This document shows, one piece after another, positions 1 to 7,284 of a DNA stretch of 19,294 bases (positions are counted from its first letter, which is position 1; the number at the start of each line of letters is the position of its first letter). A program made the translations under genes and the position numbers. Under the pieces are notes generated by a model. That model was not told the DNA's origin. It saw only the letters and a program-made list of their open reading frames with translations, and searched no databases. The DNA is from CAYWXV01 sp964462535 (GTDB taxonomy: Bacteria; Bacteroidota; Ignavibacteria; OLB7), in the NCBI GenBank assembly GCA_964462535.1, contig CAYWXV010000049.1, positions 1-19,294 of the forward strand, in the 5' to 3' direction.

Positions 1-3
1 GCT

Positions 4-46
4 CTCACCCCCCAGCCCCCTCTCTCAATGCTGAGAGAGGGGGAGC
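4..46. repeat. GC-rich palindromic intergenic repeat, copy 1
   Basis: A perfect 12-bp inverted repeat (arms 16-27 and 32-43, CCCCCTCTCTCA and its reverse complement) encloses a 4-nt ATGC loop and is preceded by a C-rich leader (CTCACCCCCC). A degenerate second copy lies 91 bp downstream. The arrangement resembles the dispersed C/G-rich hairpins seen between genes in many environmental bacterial genomes. It could act as a transcription terminator or be a REP-like element. No coding potential is visible. Confidence 0.7.
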
Positions 47-94
47 GCAAAGAGATCTTCATGTCTCATATTTCATATTTCATCTTTGACACCC

Positions 95-138
95 CTCACC
101 CCCCGGTGCGGGCTCGCAATGCGGAGAGAGCGGGGGCC
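95..138. repeat. GC-rich palindromic intergenic repeat, degenerate copy 2
   Basis: This stretch repeats the order of copy 1: the leader CTCACCCCCC, then a core with CAATGC followed by GAGAGAG and a run of G. The left arm has diverged, so the hairpin is much weaker than in copy 1. Between the two copies, 67-83 holds a short tandem repeat (CATATTT twice, then CAT). Confidence 0.5.
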
Positions 139-171
139 AGAACGCCCGGACCATGAACGCCAAGGCGGCCA

Positions 172-225
172 GATGCCAAGACGCCCAGAAGCCCAGTGAC
201 CCAGCCCCTAGTCCCCAGTCCCCAG
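172..225. repeat. CCCAG-rich low-complexity stretch before the photolyase
   Basis: Short degenerate units such as GCCCAG, CCCAGT and AGTCCCCAGTCCCCAG follow one another up to the preferred photolyase start codon. The tract looks like intergenic simple-sequence repeat. This is why the ATG at 226, not the in-frame ATG at 196, is preferred as the start of the next gene. No promoter or ribosome-binding site is recognisable here. Confidence 0.45.
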
Positions 226-1662
226 ATGCCCACATCTTCCTCACTCGTCTGGATCAGACGCGATCTGCGGATCGACGATCATCTTCCCCTTACCCTTGCA
301 ACAAAGGCGGGGCCGACGGCGGTTGTCTTCGTCTTCGACACGAACATTCTGGATCTGCTTGAGGACAGAGATGATCGGCGCGTTACGTTCATCAGCGACT
401 CGCTCCGCGATGTAGATCAGGCATTGCGCGACCACGGCTCTCGGTTGATCATCAGGCACGGCGACCCCGTGCGTGAGATCGTCAACGTAGCGAAGGATCT
501 TGGCGTCCATACTGTCTACGCTGGGCGTGACTACGAACCGTCAACCAAGAAGCGCGACGAAGCTGTGGAAAGGGAGCTTGAGGGCGTGGGAGTACGCTTT
601 GTTCGGGTGAAGGATCAGGTGATATTCGACCGCGGCGAAGTGCTGACGGGATCGGGAACGCCCTTCAAGGTCTTCACTCCATATCATCGCGCGTGGCTCG
701 GGCGGATGACCGACGTGACGGAGTTGCCAGCCGATATTCGGCACGAGCCCGATCTCGAGCGACTCATCCCGCGTGCTCGTCTCGCTAACCTATCGATCGA
801 ACTGTCGCTCGAGAAGATCGGATTTCGCCGAAGCGATCTGTGGCTCCGACCAGGGACGTCAGGAGCTGTCGGGCGGCTGACGCAATTCATGAACGAGATC
901 GGAGCGTACGGGACACAGAGGAACATCCCTTCGGTCGAAGGGACCTCTGGACTCTCCGTTCACCTTCGGTTCGGGACCATCTCACCACGCGAGGCGCTGC
1001 GTCGGGCGCGTAGTATCGAGAACGATGGAGCGCGGACGTGGATCGGTGAGCTGGCATGGAGAGATTTCTTCCACATGATTCTCGATCATTTCCCGTTCGT
1101 CGTTGAACGAACATTCCGGCCCGAGTTCAACGACATTCGTTGGACCGGAAGCCCCGACTGGTACGACGCGTGGAAGGAAGGAATGACGGGTTTCCCGATT
1201 GTCGACGCGGCCATGCGGCATTTCAAGCGGACGGGCTGGATGCACAATCGACTCCGCATGATCGTCGCGTCCTTCCTCGTCAAGGATCTCCTTGTCGACT
1301 GGAGACTGGGCGAGGCATGGTTCGCGCGAAATCTTCTCGACTTCGATCTCGCGCTCAACAACGGTAACTGGCAGTGGGCGGCATCGACCGGTGTGGATGC
1401 ACAGCCATATTTCCGGATCTTCAATCCGGTTGAGCAGTCGAAGCGGTTCGATCCGGAAGGGCTGTTCGTTCGTCGTCATCTCCCCGAACTTGCCGGCTTC
1501 TCGAACCGCGACATACATTTCCCCGCGTCGACATCGATGGATGTCCAATCAAAGGTCGGATGCGTCATCGGGCGCGACTATCCGGCACCGATCGTAGATC
1601 ATGCCGTGCAGCGGCAACGGGCTCTCGAACTGTATGCGAGTTTTCAACGCAAAGGACGCTGA
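226..1662 (+). CDS. phrB: Deoxyribodipyrimidine photolyase (class I CPD photolyase)
   Basis: This flavoenzyme would use blue or near-UV light to split cyclobutane pyrimidine dimers in DNA. With the start at 226 it has 478 residues, normal for class I photolyases. The N-terminal antenna (photolyase-homology) domain opens with SLVWIRRDLRIDDH. The C-terminal FAD-binding domain contains LSVHLRFGTISPRE, then TGFPIVDAAMR, TGWMHNRLRM and the strongly diagnostic LNNGNWQWAASTGVDAQPYF. An upstream in-frame ATG at 196 would add ten residues encoded by a low-complexity repeat. No Shine-Dalgarno sequence is seen at either start. The gene appears monocistronic, with 112 bp before the next gene. A cryptochrome-like role is less likely because the full set of CPD-photolyase motifs is present. 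Confidence 0.95.
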   Translation: MPTSSSLVWIRRDLRIDDHLPLTLATKAGPTAVVFVFDTNILDLLEDRDDRRVTFISDSLRDVDQALRDHGSRLIIRHGDPVREIVNVAKDLGVHTVYAGRDYEPSTKKRDEAVERELEGVGVRFVRVKDQVIFDRGEVLTGSGTPFKVFTPYHRAWLGRMTDVTELPADIRHEPDLERLIPRARLANLSIELSLEKIGFRRSDLWLRPGTSGAVGRLTQFMNEIGAYGTQRNIPSVEGTSGLSVHLRFGTISPREALRRARSIENDGARTWIGELAWRDFFHMILDHFPFVVERTFRPEFNDIRWTGSPDWYDAWKEGMTGFPIVDAAMRHFKRTGWMHNRLRMIVASFLVKDLLVDWRLGEAWFARNLLDFDLALNNGNWQWAASTGVDAQPYFRIFNPVEQSKRFDPEGLFVRRHLPELAGFSNRDIHFPASTSMDVQSKVGCVIGRDYPAPIVDHAVQRQRALELYASFQRKGR

Positions 1663-1774
1663 GGGAATCCGGCTCCTCACTCTGACTCCGCGTCGAACGA
1701 CAGACCACTGACAACGGACTGCGTCCTACCATCTCCCCCCGTTCTCAACCATCTACTCTCGACTCTCTACCAAC

Positions 1775-2728
1775 GTGCTCTTCCTTGGAATAGACGGCGG
1801 CGGAACAGGAACTCGCGCGGCGATCGTCAATGATGATGGTCGTGTCGTTGGTATGGGTACAGGTCAGGGTTCCAATTACCAGTCGGTAGGGATTGAGCGG
1901 GCGCGGATGGCAATCGACGAAGCGGTCGCGGATGCGTTCGAGGCGAGCGGGCTTGCGCGGTCTACGTGCGACGCCGCGTTCCTTGGTATGGCCGGCGTTG
2001 TGACAGAGAGCGATCGTAACACCATTGTCGCTATGGTCGCCGGCCTGGGTCTTGCCAGGCGCATCGAAGTCGATCACGATATCAGGATTGCTCTAGCAGG
2101 TGGTCTTGCCGGACACGAAGGAATCGCGTTGATAGCGGGCACCGGTTCTTCGTGCTACGGGCGTCGCGTCGATGGGCAGGATCATCGTGCCGGTGGATGG
2201 GGTGGACTCCTTGATGATGTCGGCGGTGGTTACTGGCTTGGCCTCCAGGGGCTGCGCGCCATCGTTCGAGCCCATGACGGGCGTGGACGGTCGACCACGC
2301 TTCACGACGCGCTGCTGCAGGCGCTGGATGTCGCGGAGATCAACGATCTTCTCCGTCGGACGGGAATCGATGGATTGTCGAAGGGCGAAATCGCGGCGCT
2401 GGCACCCCTCATTCTTCAGCATGCGCACAGTGGTGATGCGATAGCCATCGATGTCGTCGATCAGGGAGCAGCCGAACTGTCCGCCATGATTGCCGCGGTC
2501 AAACGCACACTCTGGGGTGAATCATCGTGGCCAAGCGTGGTTGGCGTCGGTGGTCTCCTTCAGAACGCGCGGTATCGCACAATGATTGACCCGGTTCCTC
2601 AGCGGCCACTTCTCGCGCCCGTCGTTGGGGCCGCGCTACTCGCATTCGCTGTGTGTGGAATAGAGATCAACGAGCGGATCATTCAGAACATGATACAAAC
2701 GACACCGCCAAACCCGCATGAAGCCTGA
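1775..2728 (+). CDS. BadF/BadG/BcrA/BcrD-family sugar kinase, N-acetylglucosamine kinase-like
   Basis: This is an ASKHA-fold ATP-dependent kinase, most likely phosphorylating N-acetylglucosamine or another hexose in the cytoplasm. It has 317 residues and starts with GTG. The phosphate-1 loop is FLGIDGGGTGTRAAI (about residues 3-17), a likely catalytic Asp lies in DHDIRIAL (D101), the phosphate-2 loop is GTGSSCYGR (122-130), and GGWGGLLDDVGGGYWLG (140-156) and GVGGLLQN (257-264) are typical of NagK-like members. Its stop overlaps the start of the next gene by 11 bp, which implies co-translation with the cupin glucose-6-phosphate isomerase. That pairing favours a hexose kinase over the activator ATPases of the same superfamily. 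The exact sugar cannot be read from the sequence. Confidence 0.85.
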   Translation: MLFLGIDGGGTGTRAAIVNDDGRVVGMGTGQGSNYQSVGIERARMAIDEAVADAFEASGLARSTCDAAFLGMAGVVTESDRNTIVAMVAGLGLARRIEVDHDIRIALAGGLAGHEGIALIAGTGSSCYGRRVDGQDHRAGGWGGLLDDVGGGYWLGLQGLRAIVRAHDGRGRSTTLHDALLQALDVAEINDLLRRTGIDGLSKGEIAALAPLILQHAHSGDAIAIDVVDQGAAELSAMIAAVKRTLWGESSWPSVVGVGGLLQNARYRTMIDPVPQRPLLAPVVGAALLAFAVCGIEINERIIQNMIQTTPPNPHEA

Positions 2729-3317
2729 CCCACGTCTGAGCGATCACTACTCTCTCCTCCCGACGTCGTACGACCCAGTCGCCGGAACGCTTGTCGGGGG
2801 CAACAGAATCGAACGTCGGCTAAGCGAGCTGTCCGGGATCTGGGCAGACGTGGATGCGTTCGAATCAGCCCGTGCGGACGATGACCCGCTCGTCTACAGC
2901 GTGGAAACGGTGGAGCCCGCGCAGGGTGAAGGGGGATTGCACTACGGCATTGGGCGGATTGAACCCGGGAAGGTGGGGAACGAATACTTCATGACTCGCG
3001 GTCATCTTCACGATTGGCGACCGGCAGGTGAAGTCTATGTCGGGCTTGGTGGAGAGGGGGTAATGCTGCTCGAGAGCGAGATAACCGGCGAGAGTCGTCT
3101 CCTCCGTCTACACGGGAATGATGTCGTGTACGTTCCCGGCTTCACAGCCCACCGAACGTTGAACACCGGAACCGCCCCACTTGTCTACATGGGCATCTAT
3201 CCGGCGATGGCGGGGCATGATTACTCCACCATCGCCGAACGGAATTTTAGATCTATCGTTGTCGACCTCGATGGTGTACCGACGATGATTGATCGAGCGG
3301 ACTACAGAATGAAGTAG
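2718..3317 (+). CDS. pgiA: Cupin-type glucose-6-phosphate isomerase (archaeal-type PGI)
   Basis: This metal-dependent cupin would interconvert glucose-6-phosphate and fructose-6-phosphate. The 199-residue protein matches the archaeal-type G6PI family: YFMTRGHLHDW (90-100), then AGEVYVGLGGEGVMLLE, VVYVPGFTAHRTLNTG and the C-terminal YPAMAGHDYSTI. The metal ligands are predicted to be H96, H98, E105 and H145. Their spacing is close to that of the Pyrococcus enzyme (H-x-H-x6-E, then His about 40 residues on). It overlaps the preceding sugar kinase by 11 bp, and its 3' end overlaps the convergent beta-barrel gene by 16 bp. This fold is common in archaea but scattered in bacteria, so horizontal acquisition is possible. 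An SIS-type PGI/PMI also lies in this window. Confidence 0.9.
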   Translation: MKPDPRLSDHYSLLPTSYDPVAGTLVGGNRIERRLSELSGIWADVDAFESARADDDPLVYSVETVEPAQGEGGLHYGIGRIEPGKVGNEYFMTRGHLHDWRPAGEVYVGLGGEGVMLLESEITGESRLLRLHGNDVVYVPGFTAHRTLNTGTAPLVYMGIYPAMAGHDYSTIAERNFRSIVVDLDGVPTMIDRADYRMK

Positions 3318-3775
3318 ACCCCACCGTAGAGAACGACCTGATCAAAGTCGCCGAGCACGAACTTCAACTCACCGAAGAGATCGACCGGACCGGCGCTCCC
3401 GCGAACGCCACCACCAAGATTGATGCCGAGCTCAGTCTGGCTGTTCCCATTCTTTGGCTTCGCAAATCCGATGTCGAGACCACCGATTCCGTAGAGGCCG
3501 CCGCTCCGGGAGAACGGAAGAAACGTGTAGTTGATGTTGCCGTCCACCGTGAAGAACGTGCCGCCGTCGACGAAAAAGATGTCGAGGTTTGGCGTGATCG
3601 CGAAATTGCGGATCGACCCAACCGGCAGGAAGAGACGGCCGTCCAGCCCTACCTCCGTGTCGGAGCCATAGCAGAGACCGAGTCCCCACATCGCCTTGTC
3701 CTGTGCCCTCCCCTGCGATGCTGTCAGGATGAGCGCGACAGTCGCCAGCGTAAGTGTCGAGAGAAGTCGATTCAT
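3302..3775 (-). CDS. Small outer-membrane beta-barrel-like protein
   Basis: A 157-residue predicted envelope protein of unknown specific function. A Sec signal peptide occupies residues 1-24 (MNRLLSTLTL, hydrophobic core, GRA), and the mature chain would begin at Gln25. The rest alternates short hydrophobic and polar strands with many Gly and aromatic residues (GLYGIGGLDIGF, GINLGGGVRG) and ends in YGGVYFIL with a terminal hydrophobic residue, as beta-barrels usually do. The ATG at 3775 is chosen because it directly precedes the signal peptide; a longer reading to 3922 adds implausible sequence. The gene interrupts the plus-strand sugar block and its stop lies inside the convergent cupin gene. 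A TATTTTTG box lies about 130 bp upstream. Confidence 0.75.
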   Translation of the reverse strand: MNRLLSTLTLATVALILTASQGRAQDKAMWGLGLCYGSDTEVGLDGRLFLPVGSIRNFAITPNLDIFFVDGGTFFTVDGNINYTFLPFSRSGGLYGIGGLDIGFAKPKNGNSQTELGINLGGGVRGSAGPVDLFGELKFVLGDFDQVVLYGGVYFIL

Positions 3776-3802
3776 TGTGGTCGTGATGCTTGATGGATGT
3801 TG

Positions 3803-3828
3803 TGATTGTCCGGGTTGATTGTCCGGGT
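3803..3828. repeat. Perfect 13-bp tandem duplication in a 5' leader
   Basis: TGATTGTCCGGGT occurs twice head to tail (3803-3815 and 3816-3828), 27-53 bp upstream of the beta-barrel gene that starts at 3775 on the minus strand. It lies between the candidate promoter and the start codon, so it would be in the 5' leader of that transcript. It may be replication slippage or a duplicated operator. Confidence 0.7.
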
Positions 3829-3902
3829 CGAGCGGCTCGGACCATCGACTCATCGCAAACGGACTGCGGCGATGAATTGTGAGCGCTCGCGAACTGAAGG
3901 GG

Positions 3903-3910
3903 CAAAAATA
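3903..3910 (-). promoter_or_regulatory. Candidate Bacteroidetes-type -7 box (TATTTTTG)
   Basis: On the minus strand TATTTTTG matches the Bacteroidetes consensus TAnnTTTG exactly. It faces the beta-barrel gene starting at 3775. A convincing TTTG -33 element at the usual spacing is not evident, so this rests on the -7 box alone. Confidence 0.4.
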
Positions 3911-3966
3911 GCAAAAGGGCATCCTTGACCTCCGATCCTGTCACCGGAAACATCAACAGTTCAATC

Positions 3967-4359
3967 ATGTCGCAATACGCCACGCGCCCAATTCCAGGCG
4001 AGATGCCGAGGCCTCATCGCGTCACTCGACCGTGGGGAGCATTTTCGCAGTATGTCAACAATGCCGAGTCGACGGTATCGCTCATGACCGTCGAAGCCGG
4101 GGCGCGCCTAAGTCTCCAGTCGCACACGGGACGCGCCGAGCTCTGGATCGTTCTTGATGAAGGAGCGATCGTCGAGATCGATGACGCGGTCCATCATCCG
4201 GCCGCCGGTGATGAACTCTGGATTCCGGCCAACGCGCGACACAGACTATCCAGCAGCGGCCCCCGCGTCCGTGTACTCGAGATCGCCTTCGGCAACTGGC
4301 AGCAGGAGGACATCACTCGTTATGCGGACGACTACGATCGCCCCGAACAAGGGGAGTGA
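3967..4359 (+). CDS. Cupin-fold protein of the mannose-6-phosphate isomerase type II family
   Basis: The 130-residue protein matches the isolated cupin domain that forms the C-terminal half of bifunctional GDP-mannose pyrophosphorylase/PMI enzymes. Visible hallmarks are RPWG (21-24), LSLQSHTGRAELWIVLDEG (48-66; the family usually reads Q-x-H-x2-R-x-E-x-W), the GDELWIPANARHRL segment with His92, and the C-terminal EDITRYADDYDR. It may isomerise mannose-6-phosphate and fructose-6-phosphate or bind a related sugar phosphate; no nucleotidyltransferase domain is attached. The start at 3967 is chosen because the family sequence begins soon after it. It lies 8 bp upstream of the class I PMI gene, so two unrelated PMI-type proteins appear to share one transcript. 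Confidence 0.82.
   Translation: MSQYATRPIPGEMPRPHRVTRPWGAFSQYVNNAESTVSLMTVEAGARLSLQSHTGRAELWIVLDEGAIVEIDDAVHHPAAGDELWIPANARHRLSSSGPRVRVLEIAFGNWQQEDITRYADDYDRPEQGE
4349..4356 (+). promoter_or_regulatory. Ribosome-binding site of the class I PMI gene
   Basis: AAGGGGAG ends 10 nt before the ATG at 4367 and overlaps the last codons of the upstream cupin gene. It is one of the few recognisable Shine-Dalgarno sequences in this window. It supports 4367 over upstream in-frame starts, including 4154. Confidence 0.6.
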
Positions 4360-4366
4360 TCGTGCG

Positions 4367-6163
4367 ATGAACCTCGATGACCCACACGACTACAGGAAGA
4401 CGACGCAGCTTCTTGCGCCTCTCACACATCCACCCGTTCCCCCCGGCACGTACGACATCTATCCCGCCCATCCACTCCCTGCCGGTTCGATCGAGCATGG
4501 ATACGACCGGCTCGCGAAGCGGATCGCGCGCGAGAGTGTCGTGGTCATTGACGGATTCGCCGGCGTGCTCTGGGATGCCTTGCGTCGGCGACTCGATGCC
4601 GAGCTTGAAAGGCTCGGCGTAACCGCACACTGGATCTGCGTTGACGCGTGGTTGCGGAGCGCCGATGAGATTGCCGACCTGGTCAGACCCTTTCTTGGCG
4701 GCGATGACCCGCTGTGGGGAACACGGTACACCGGGCGGATGGAGGATTTCTTCCATCCCGTTGACGCGTTGCCGGCCTCAGATGGAATGAGCATCCTGTA
4801 CGGAACCGGCGCCTCCCTTGCCGGATGGAAGGGACACCTTGTCTACGTCGATCTCCCGAAGAACGAACTTCAGTTCAGAGCCCGCGCCGGATGTCCTACC
4901 AATCTTGGATCGAGAGACCTACTCCCACCGAAGGTGGCATATAAGCGCTCCTACTTCGTCGACTGGCCTGCCCTCAATGGACTGAAGCGACGGCTCATCA
5001 ACAGGATCGACACGATCGTCGATGGACAGAGAGCCGACACGCCGGTCTTCATGTCGGGTGAGGTGCTTCGGAAGGGATTGGAGGAAATGAGTCGTGGCCT
5101 CTTCAGGGTCCGTCCCTGGTTCGAGCCTGGTCCGTGGGGTGGCGACTGGATGAAGAGCCACATCCCCGCACTCCCCCAAGAGGCGCCCAACTACGCCTGG
5201 TCGTTTGAGATGATCTCGCCAGAGAATGGTCTCCTCTTCAGCGCGGACGACATCATGCTCGAAGTCTCGTTCGACATGTTGATGTTCGAGCATGCACAGG
5301 AGGTTCTTGGGAACGCGCACGCGCGGTTCGGCGTCGAGTTCCCTATACGCTTCGACTACCTCGACACGTTTAACGGGGGCAACCTGTCGGTACAGTGTCA
5401 CCCCCGCCCTGACTACATTCGCGAACACTTCGGCGAGAACTTCACGCAGGACGAAACCTACTACATGCTCGACTGCGCGCCGGGGGCCCGTGTCTACCTG
5501 GGATTCAACGAGGATGCCGACACCGACCAGTTCCGGCACGTGCTGGAAGAGAGTGCGCGAACAGGAGAGGCGATCGATATCGATCGGTACGTCAACAGCG
5601 AGCTGGCGTCGCGGGGGGATCTGTTTCTGATACCGAACGGAACCATCCACTGCTCGGGGATCGGGAATCTGGTGCTTGAGATCAGTGCCACACCCTACAT
5701 CTTCACGTTCAAGATGTACGACTGGGTTCGACGCGACCTGGACGGGAATCTCCGTCCCCTCAATATCGCCCGTGCATGGGCAAACCTCTATTTCGAGCGA
5801 CGGGGCGAACGGGTGAGGAACGAACTGGTGTCGCGGCCGGCAGTCATTGACGAAGGGAGAGACTGGCGCATGGTTCACCTACCCACGCATCCTGAGCAGT
5901 TCTACGATGTTGTCCGCTACGAATTCGAAACTGAGTTCCGCGCTACAACGGAAGGCGACTGTCACGTCATGAATCTTGTGGAGGGGGAGCGGGTGATGGT
6001 GGAGACCGAATCGGGTACGAGAATGGCGATCAATTTCGCGGAGAGCTTCGTCGTGCCCGCAGCGGCCGAGAGCTACAGGATTGTCAATCTGGGGAAGACC
6101 CCCGCAAAGGTCGTCCGCGCGTGGGTCGCCAGACATCTTTCCGTATTTTCCGCGCCACAATAA
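4367..6163 (+). CDS. manA: Class I mannose-6-phosphate isomerase with an N-terminal kinase-like domain lacking a P-loop
   Basis: The 598-residue protein is clearly longer than ordinary class I PMI (about 300-400 residues). Residues about 50-245 resemble the uridine-kinase/NMP-kinase fold: VVVIDGFAGVLWDALRRRL (58-76) sits where a Walker A loop would be, and YFVDWPALNGLKRRL (196-210) recalls uridine kinases. However, no GxxxxGK[ST] is present, so ATP binding through a normal P-loop is unlikely. The C-terminal part, from about 250, is a PMI cupin: VQCHPRPDY (342-350), FTQDETYYMLDC (359-370) and LIPNGTIHCSG (421-431) supply the expected zinc ligands. The start at 4367 has a good ribosome-binding site 8 bp after the cupin gene. 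Predicted role: cytoplasmic interconversion of mannose-6-phosphate and fructose-6-phosphate. Similar long PMIs exist in Bacteroidetes; the role of the N-terminal domain is not established here. Confidence 0.85.
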   Translation: MNLDDPHDYRKTTQLLAPLTHPPVPPGTYDIYPAHPLPAGSIEHGYDRLAKRIARESVVVIDGFAGVLWDALRRRLDAELERLGVTAHWICVDAWLRSADEIADLVRPFLGGDDPLWGTRYTGRMEDFFHPVDALPASDGMSILYGTGASLAGWKGHLVYVDLPKNELQFRARAGCPTNLGSRDLLPPKVAYKRSYFVDWPALNGLKRRLINRIDTIVDGQRADTPVFMSGEVLRKGLEEMSRGLFRVRPWFEPGPWGGDWMKSHIPALPQEAPNYAWSFEMISPENGLLFSADDIMLEVSFDMLMFEHAQEVLGNAHARFGVEFPIRFDYLDTFNGGNLSVQCHPRPDYIREHFGENFTQDETYYMLDCAPGARVYLGFNEDADTDQFRHVLEESARTGEAIDIDRYVNSELASRGDLFLIPNGTIHCSGIGNLVLEISATPYIFTFKMYDWVRRDLDGNLRPLNIARAWANLYFERRGERVRNELVSRPAVIDEGRDWRMVHLPTHPEQFYDVVRYEFETEFRATTEGDCHVMNLVEGERVMVETESGTRMAINFAESFVVPAAAESYRIVNLGKTPAKVVRAWVARHLSVFSAPQ

Positions 6164-6186
6164 CCATCCATCAGCAGCATTCTATC

Positions 6187-7044
6187 ATGTCCGAGTCGAA
6201 ATCGTACGGTCTGCTCAACGGGAAGAAGGGGATCGTCTTCGGCCCCATGGATTCGAGCAGCATCGGGTGGAGCATTGCCCTGGCCGCCTATCGGGAGGGG
6301 GCACGGCTCGCGATCTCGAATGTCGCGGTCGCCATGCGGGTAGGTCAGGTCGCCGAACTCGCCAAGCTCTGCGGCGACGCTCCGTTAATCGCATGCGATG
6401 CATCAAAGGATGAAGAGGTCGCGGCCTGCATGGAGACGCTGAAGGAGACGCTCGGCCCCGTCGATTTCATCATCCATTCGATCGGCATGTCGCAGAACAT
6501 CCGGAAGGGGTTGACCTACGAGAACGTGAACTACGACTGGTTTCTTAAGACGATCGACGTCTCGGCCCTGTCGCTTCACCGTATCATCACTCATGCCTTG
6601 AAGAGCGACGCGATCAATCCCGGCGGAAGTATCGTGGCGATGAGCTACATCGCGGCGCAACGGAATTATCCCTCCTACTCGGACATGGGTGACGCTAAGG
6701 CCCTCCTCGAATCGATTGTCCGGAGTTACGGGCCAATTCTGGCCGAAAGGGGAATCCGGATCAACACAGTATCGCAGAGTCCCACGCGGACGAGGGCGGG
6801 CTCGGGGATCGAGAACTTCGAGAAGATGTACGTCTACGCCGACCGCACAGCTCCGTTGGGTAACGCCTCGGCCGACGAGTGTGGCGATTTCGTTGTGACG
6901 CTGGTAAGCGACATGACGCGCAAGCTGACGATGCAGAATCTCTACCACGACGGCGGATACAGCAGCATGGGCCTCACCGTCCCGATGCTCGACCTGATGT
7001 ACCAGGCGATCCTTCAACAGGAACGGGATGGGGTGGCGAAGTAG
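6187..7044 (+). CDS. fabI: Enoyl-[acyl-carrier-protein] reductase (NADH), FabI
   Basis: FabI performs the last reduction of each fatty-acid elongation cycle (enoyl-ACP to acyl-ACP). The 285-residue short-chain dehydrogenase has the divergent cofactor loop GIVFGPMDSSSIGWSIA (15-31), IIHSIGMS at the end of strand 4, and the catalytic set Y154, Y164 and K171 in SYIAAQRNYPSYSDMGDAK (153-171). These correspond to E. coli Y146, Y156 and K163. The downstream SPTRTRAGSGIENFEKM corresponds to the substrate-binding region, and LYHDGGYSSMG near the C-terminus is typical. It starts 23 bp after the PMI gene, so it may be co-transcribed with the sugar genes despite a different pathway. The in-frame ATG at 6121 lies inside manA and is rejected. 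Confidence 0.95.
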   Translation: MSESKSYGLLNGKKGIVFGPMDSSSIGWSIALAAYREGARLAISNVAVAMRVGQVAELAKLCGDAPLIACDASKDEEVAACMETLKETLGPVDFIIHSIGMSQNIRKGLTYENVNYDWFLKTIDVSALSLHRIITHALKSDAINPGGSIVAMSYIAAQRNYPSYSDMGDAKALLESIVRSYGPILAERGIRINTVSQSPTRTRAGSGIENFEKMYVYADRTAPLGNASADECGDFVVTLVSDMTRKLTMQNLYHDGGYSSMGLTVPMLDLMYQAILQQERDGVAK

Positions 7045-7061
7045 CACATCGTGGGTTCGGC

Positions 7062-7076
7062 GGGCGCGTCGCGCCC
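7062..7076 (+). terminator. Short GC hairpin after fabI
   Basis: GGGCGC (7062-7067) and GCGCCC (7071-7076) form a 6-bp stem with a 3-nt loop, 17 nt after the fabI stop. No run of T follows, so it is at best a weak or factor-dependent termination site. Confidence 0.3.
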
Positions 7077-7096
7077 CCGGAGGCATCAGAAGAACT

Positions 7097-7157
7097 ACGA
7101 AGGCACAGAGACGCGGAGGCTGGTTTACAAGCTCTCGCACTTCTGTGCCTTTTTCGT
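7097..7157. repeat. Interrupted palindromic element containing GGCACAGA
   Basis: ACGAAGGCACAGA (7097-7109) faces TCTGTGCC (7142-7149) and TTCGT (7153-7157), giving an 8-bp stem plus a 5-bp extension separated by a 3-nt bulge. The wording resembles dispersed intergenic repeats of the type 'ACGAAGGCACAGAGACACGAAG' known to me from several environmental phyla. It lies in the gap between convergently transcribed fabI and a beta-barrel gene. Confidence 0.5.
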
Positions 7158-7178
7158 TGAACGATGTGGCGTCGCGGC

Positions 7179-7284
7179 ACAGGCCGCTTTCAGAGGTCCG
7201 CCGATCCAATCGGTTCTCCGAACCGAAACCGTGGTGAAAGAGTCTGCTTAGCGAGCCACGGATCGCGGACCGGCGCATGCCTGT
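7179..7284. other. Non-coding region predicted to fold into a multi-stem structure
   Basis: The 7045-7339 gap between convergent genes has no credible coding sequence, but nested complementarity is visible. The closing stem is 7195-7207 with 7260-7271 (12 pairs, one bulged C). It encloses a perfect 7-bp hairpin (7210-7216 with 7220-7226, 3-nt loop) and a second short hairpin (7231-7234 with 7256-7259). An outer 6-bp stem pairs 7179-7184 with 7279-7284. This resembles a three-way junction. It could be a small structured RNA on either strand or a palindromic mobile element. I do not recognise a known RNA family. Confidence 0.4.

Noticed and set aside
1..138. CRISPR array at the left edge
   Set aside because: Only two diverged palindromic units with one spacer-like interval and no cas genes; it is better explained as an intergenic repeat.
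4154..4366. A longer N-terminus for the class I PMI beginning at 4154
   Set aside because: It would overlap the cupin gene almost entirely in another frame; a good ribosome-binding site and sensible protein start are at 4367.
4919..5878. A 319-codon open frame on the minus strand inside the class I PMI gene
   Set aside because: It is fully antisense to a well-supported gene and its translation has no recognisable motif; long antisense frames are common in GC-rich DNA.
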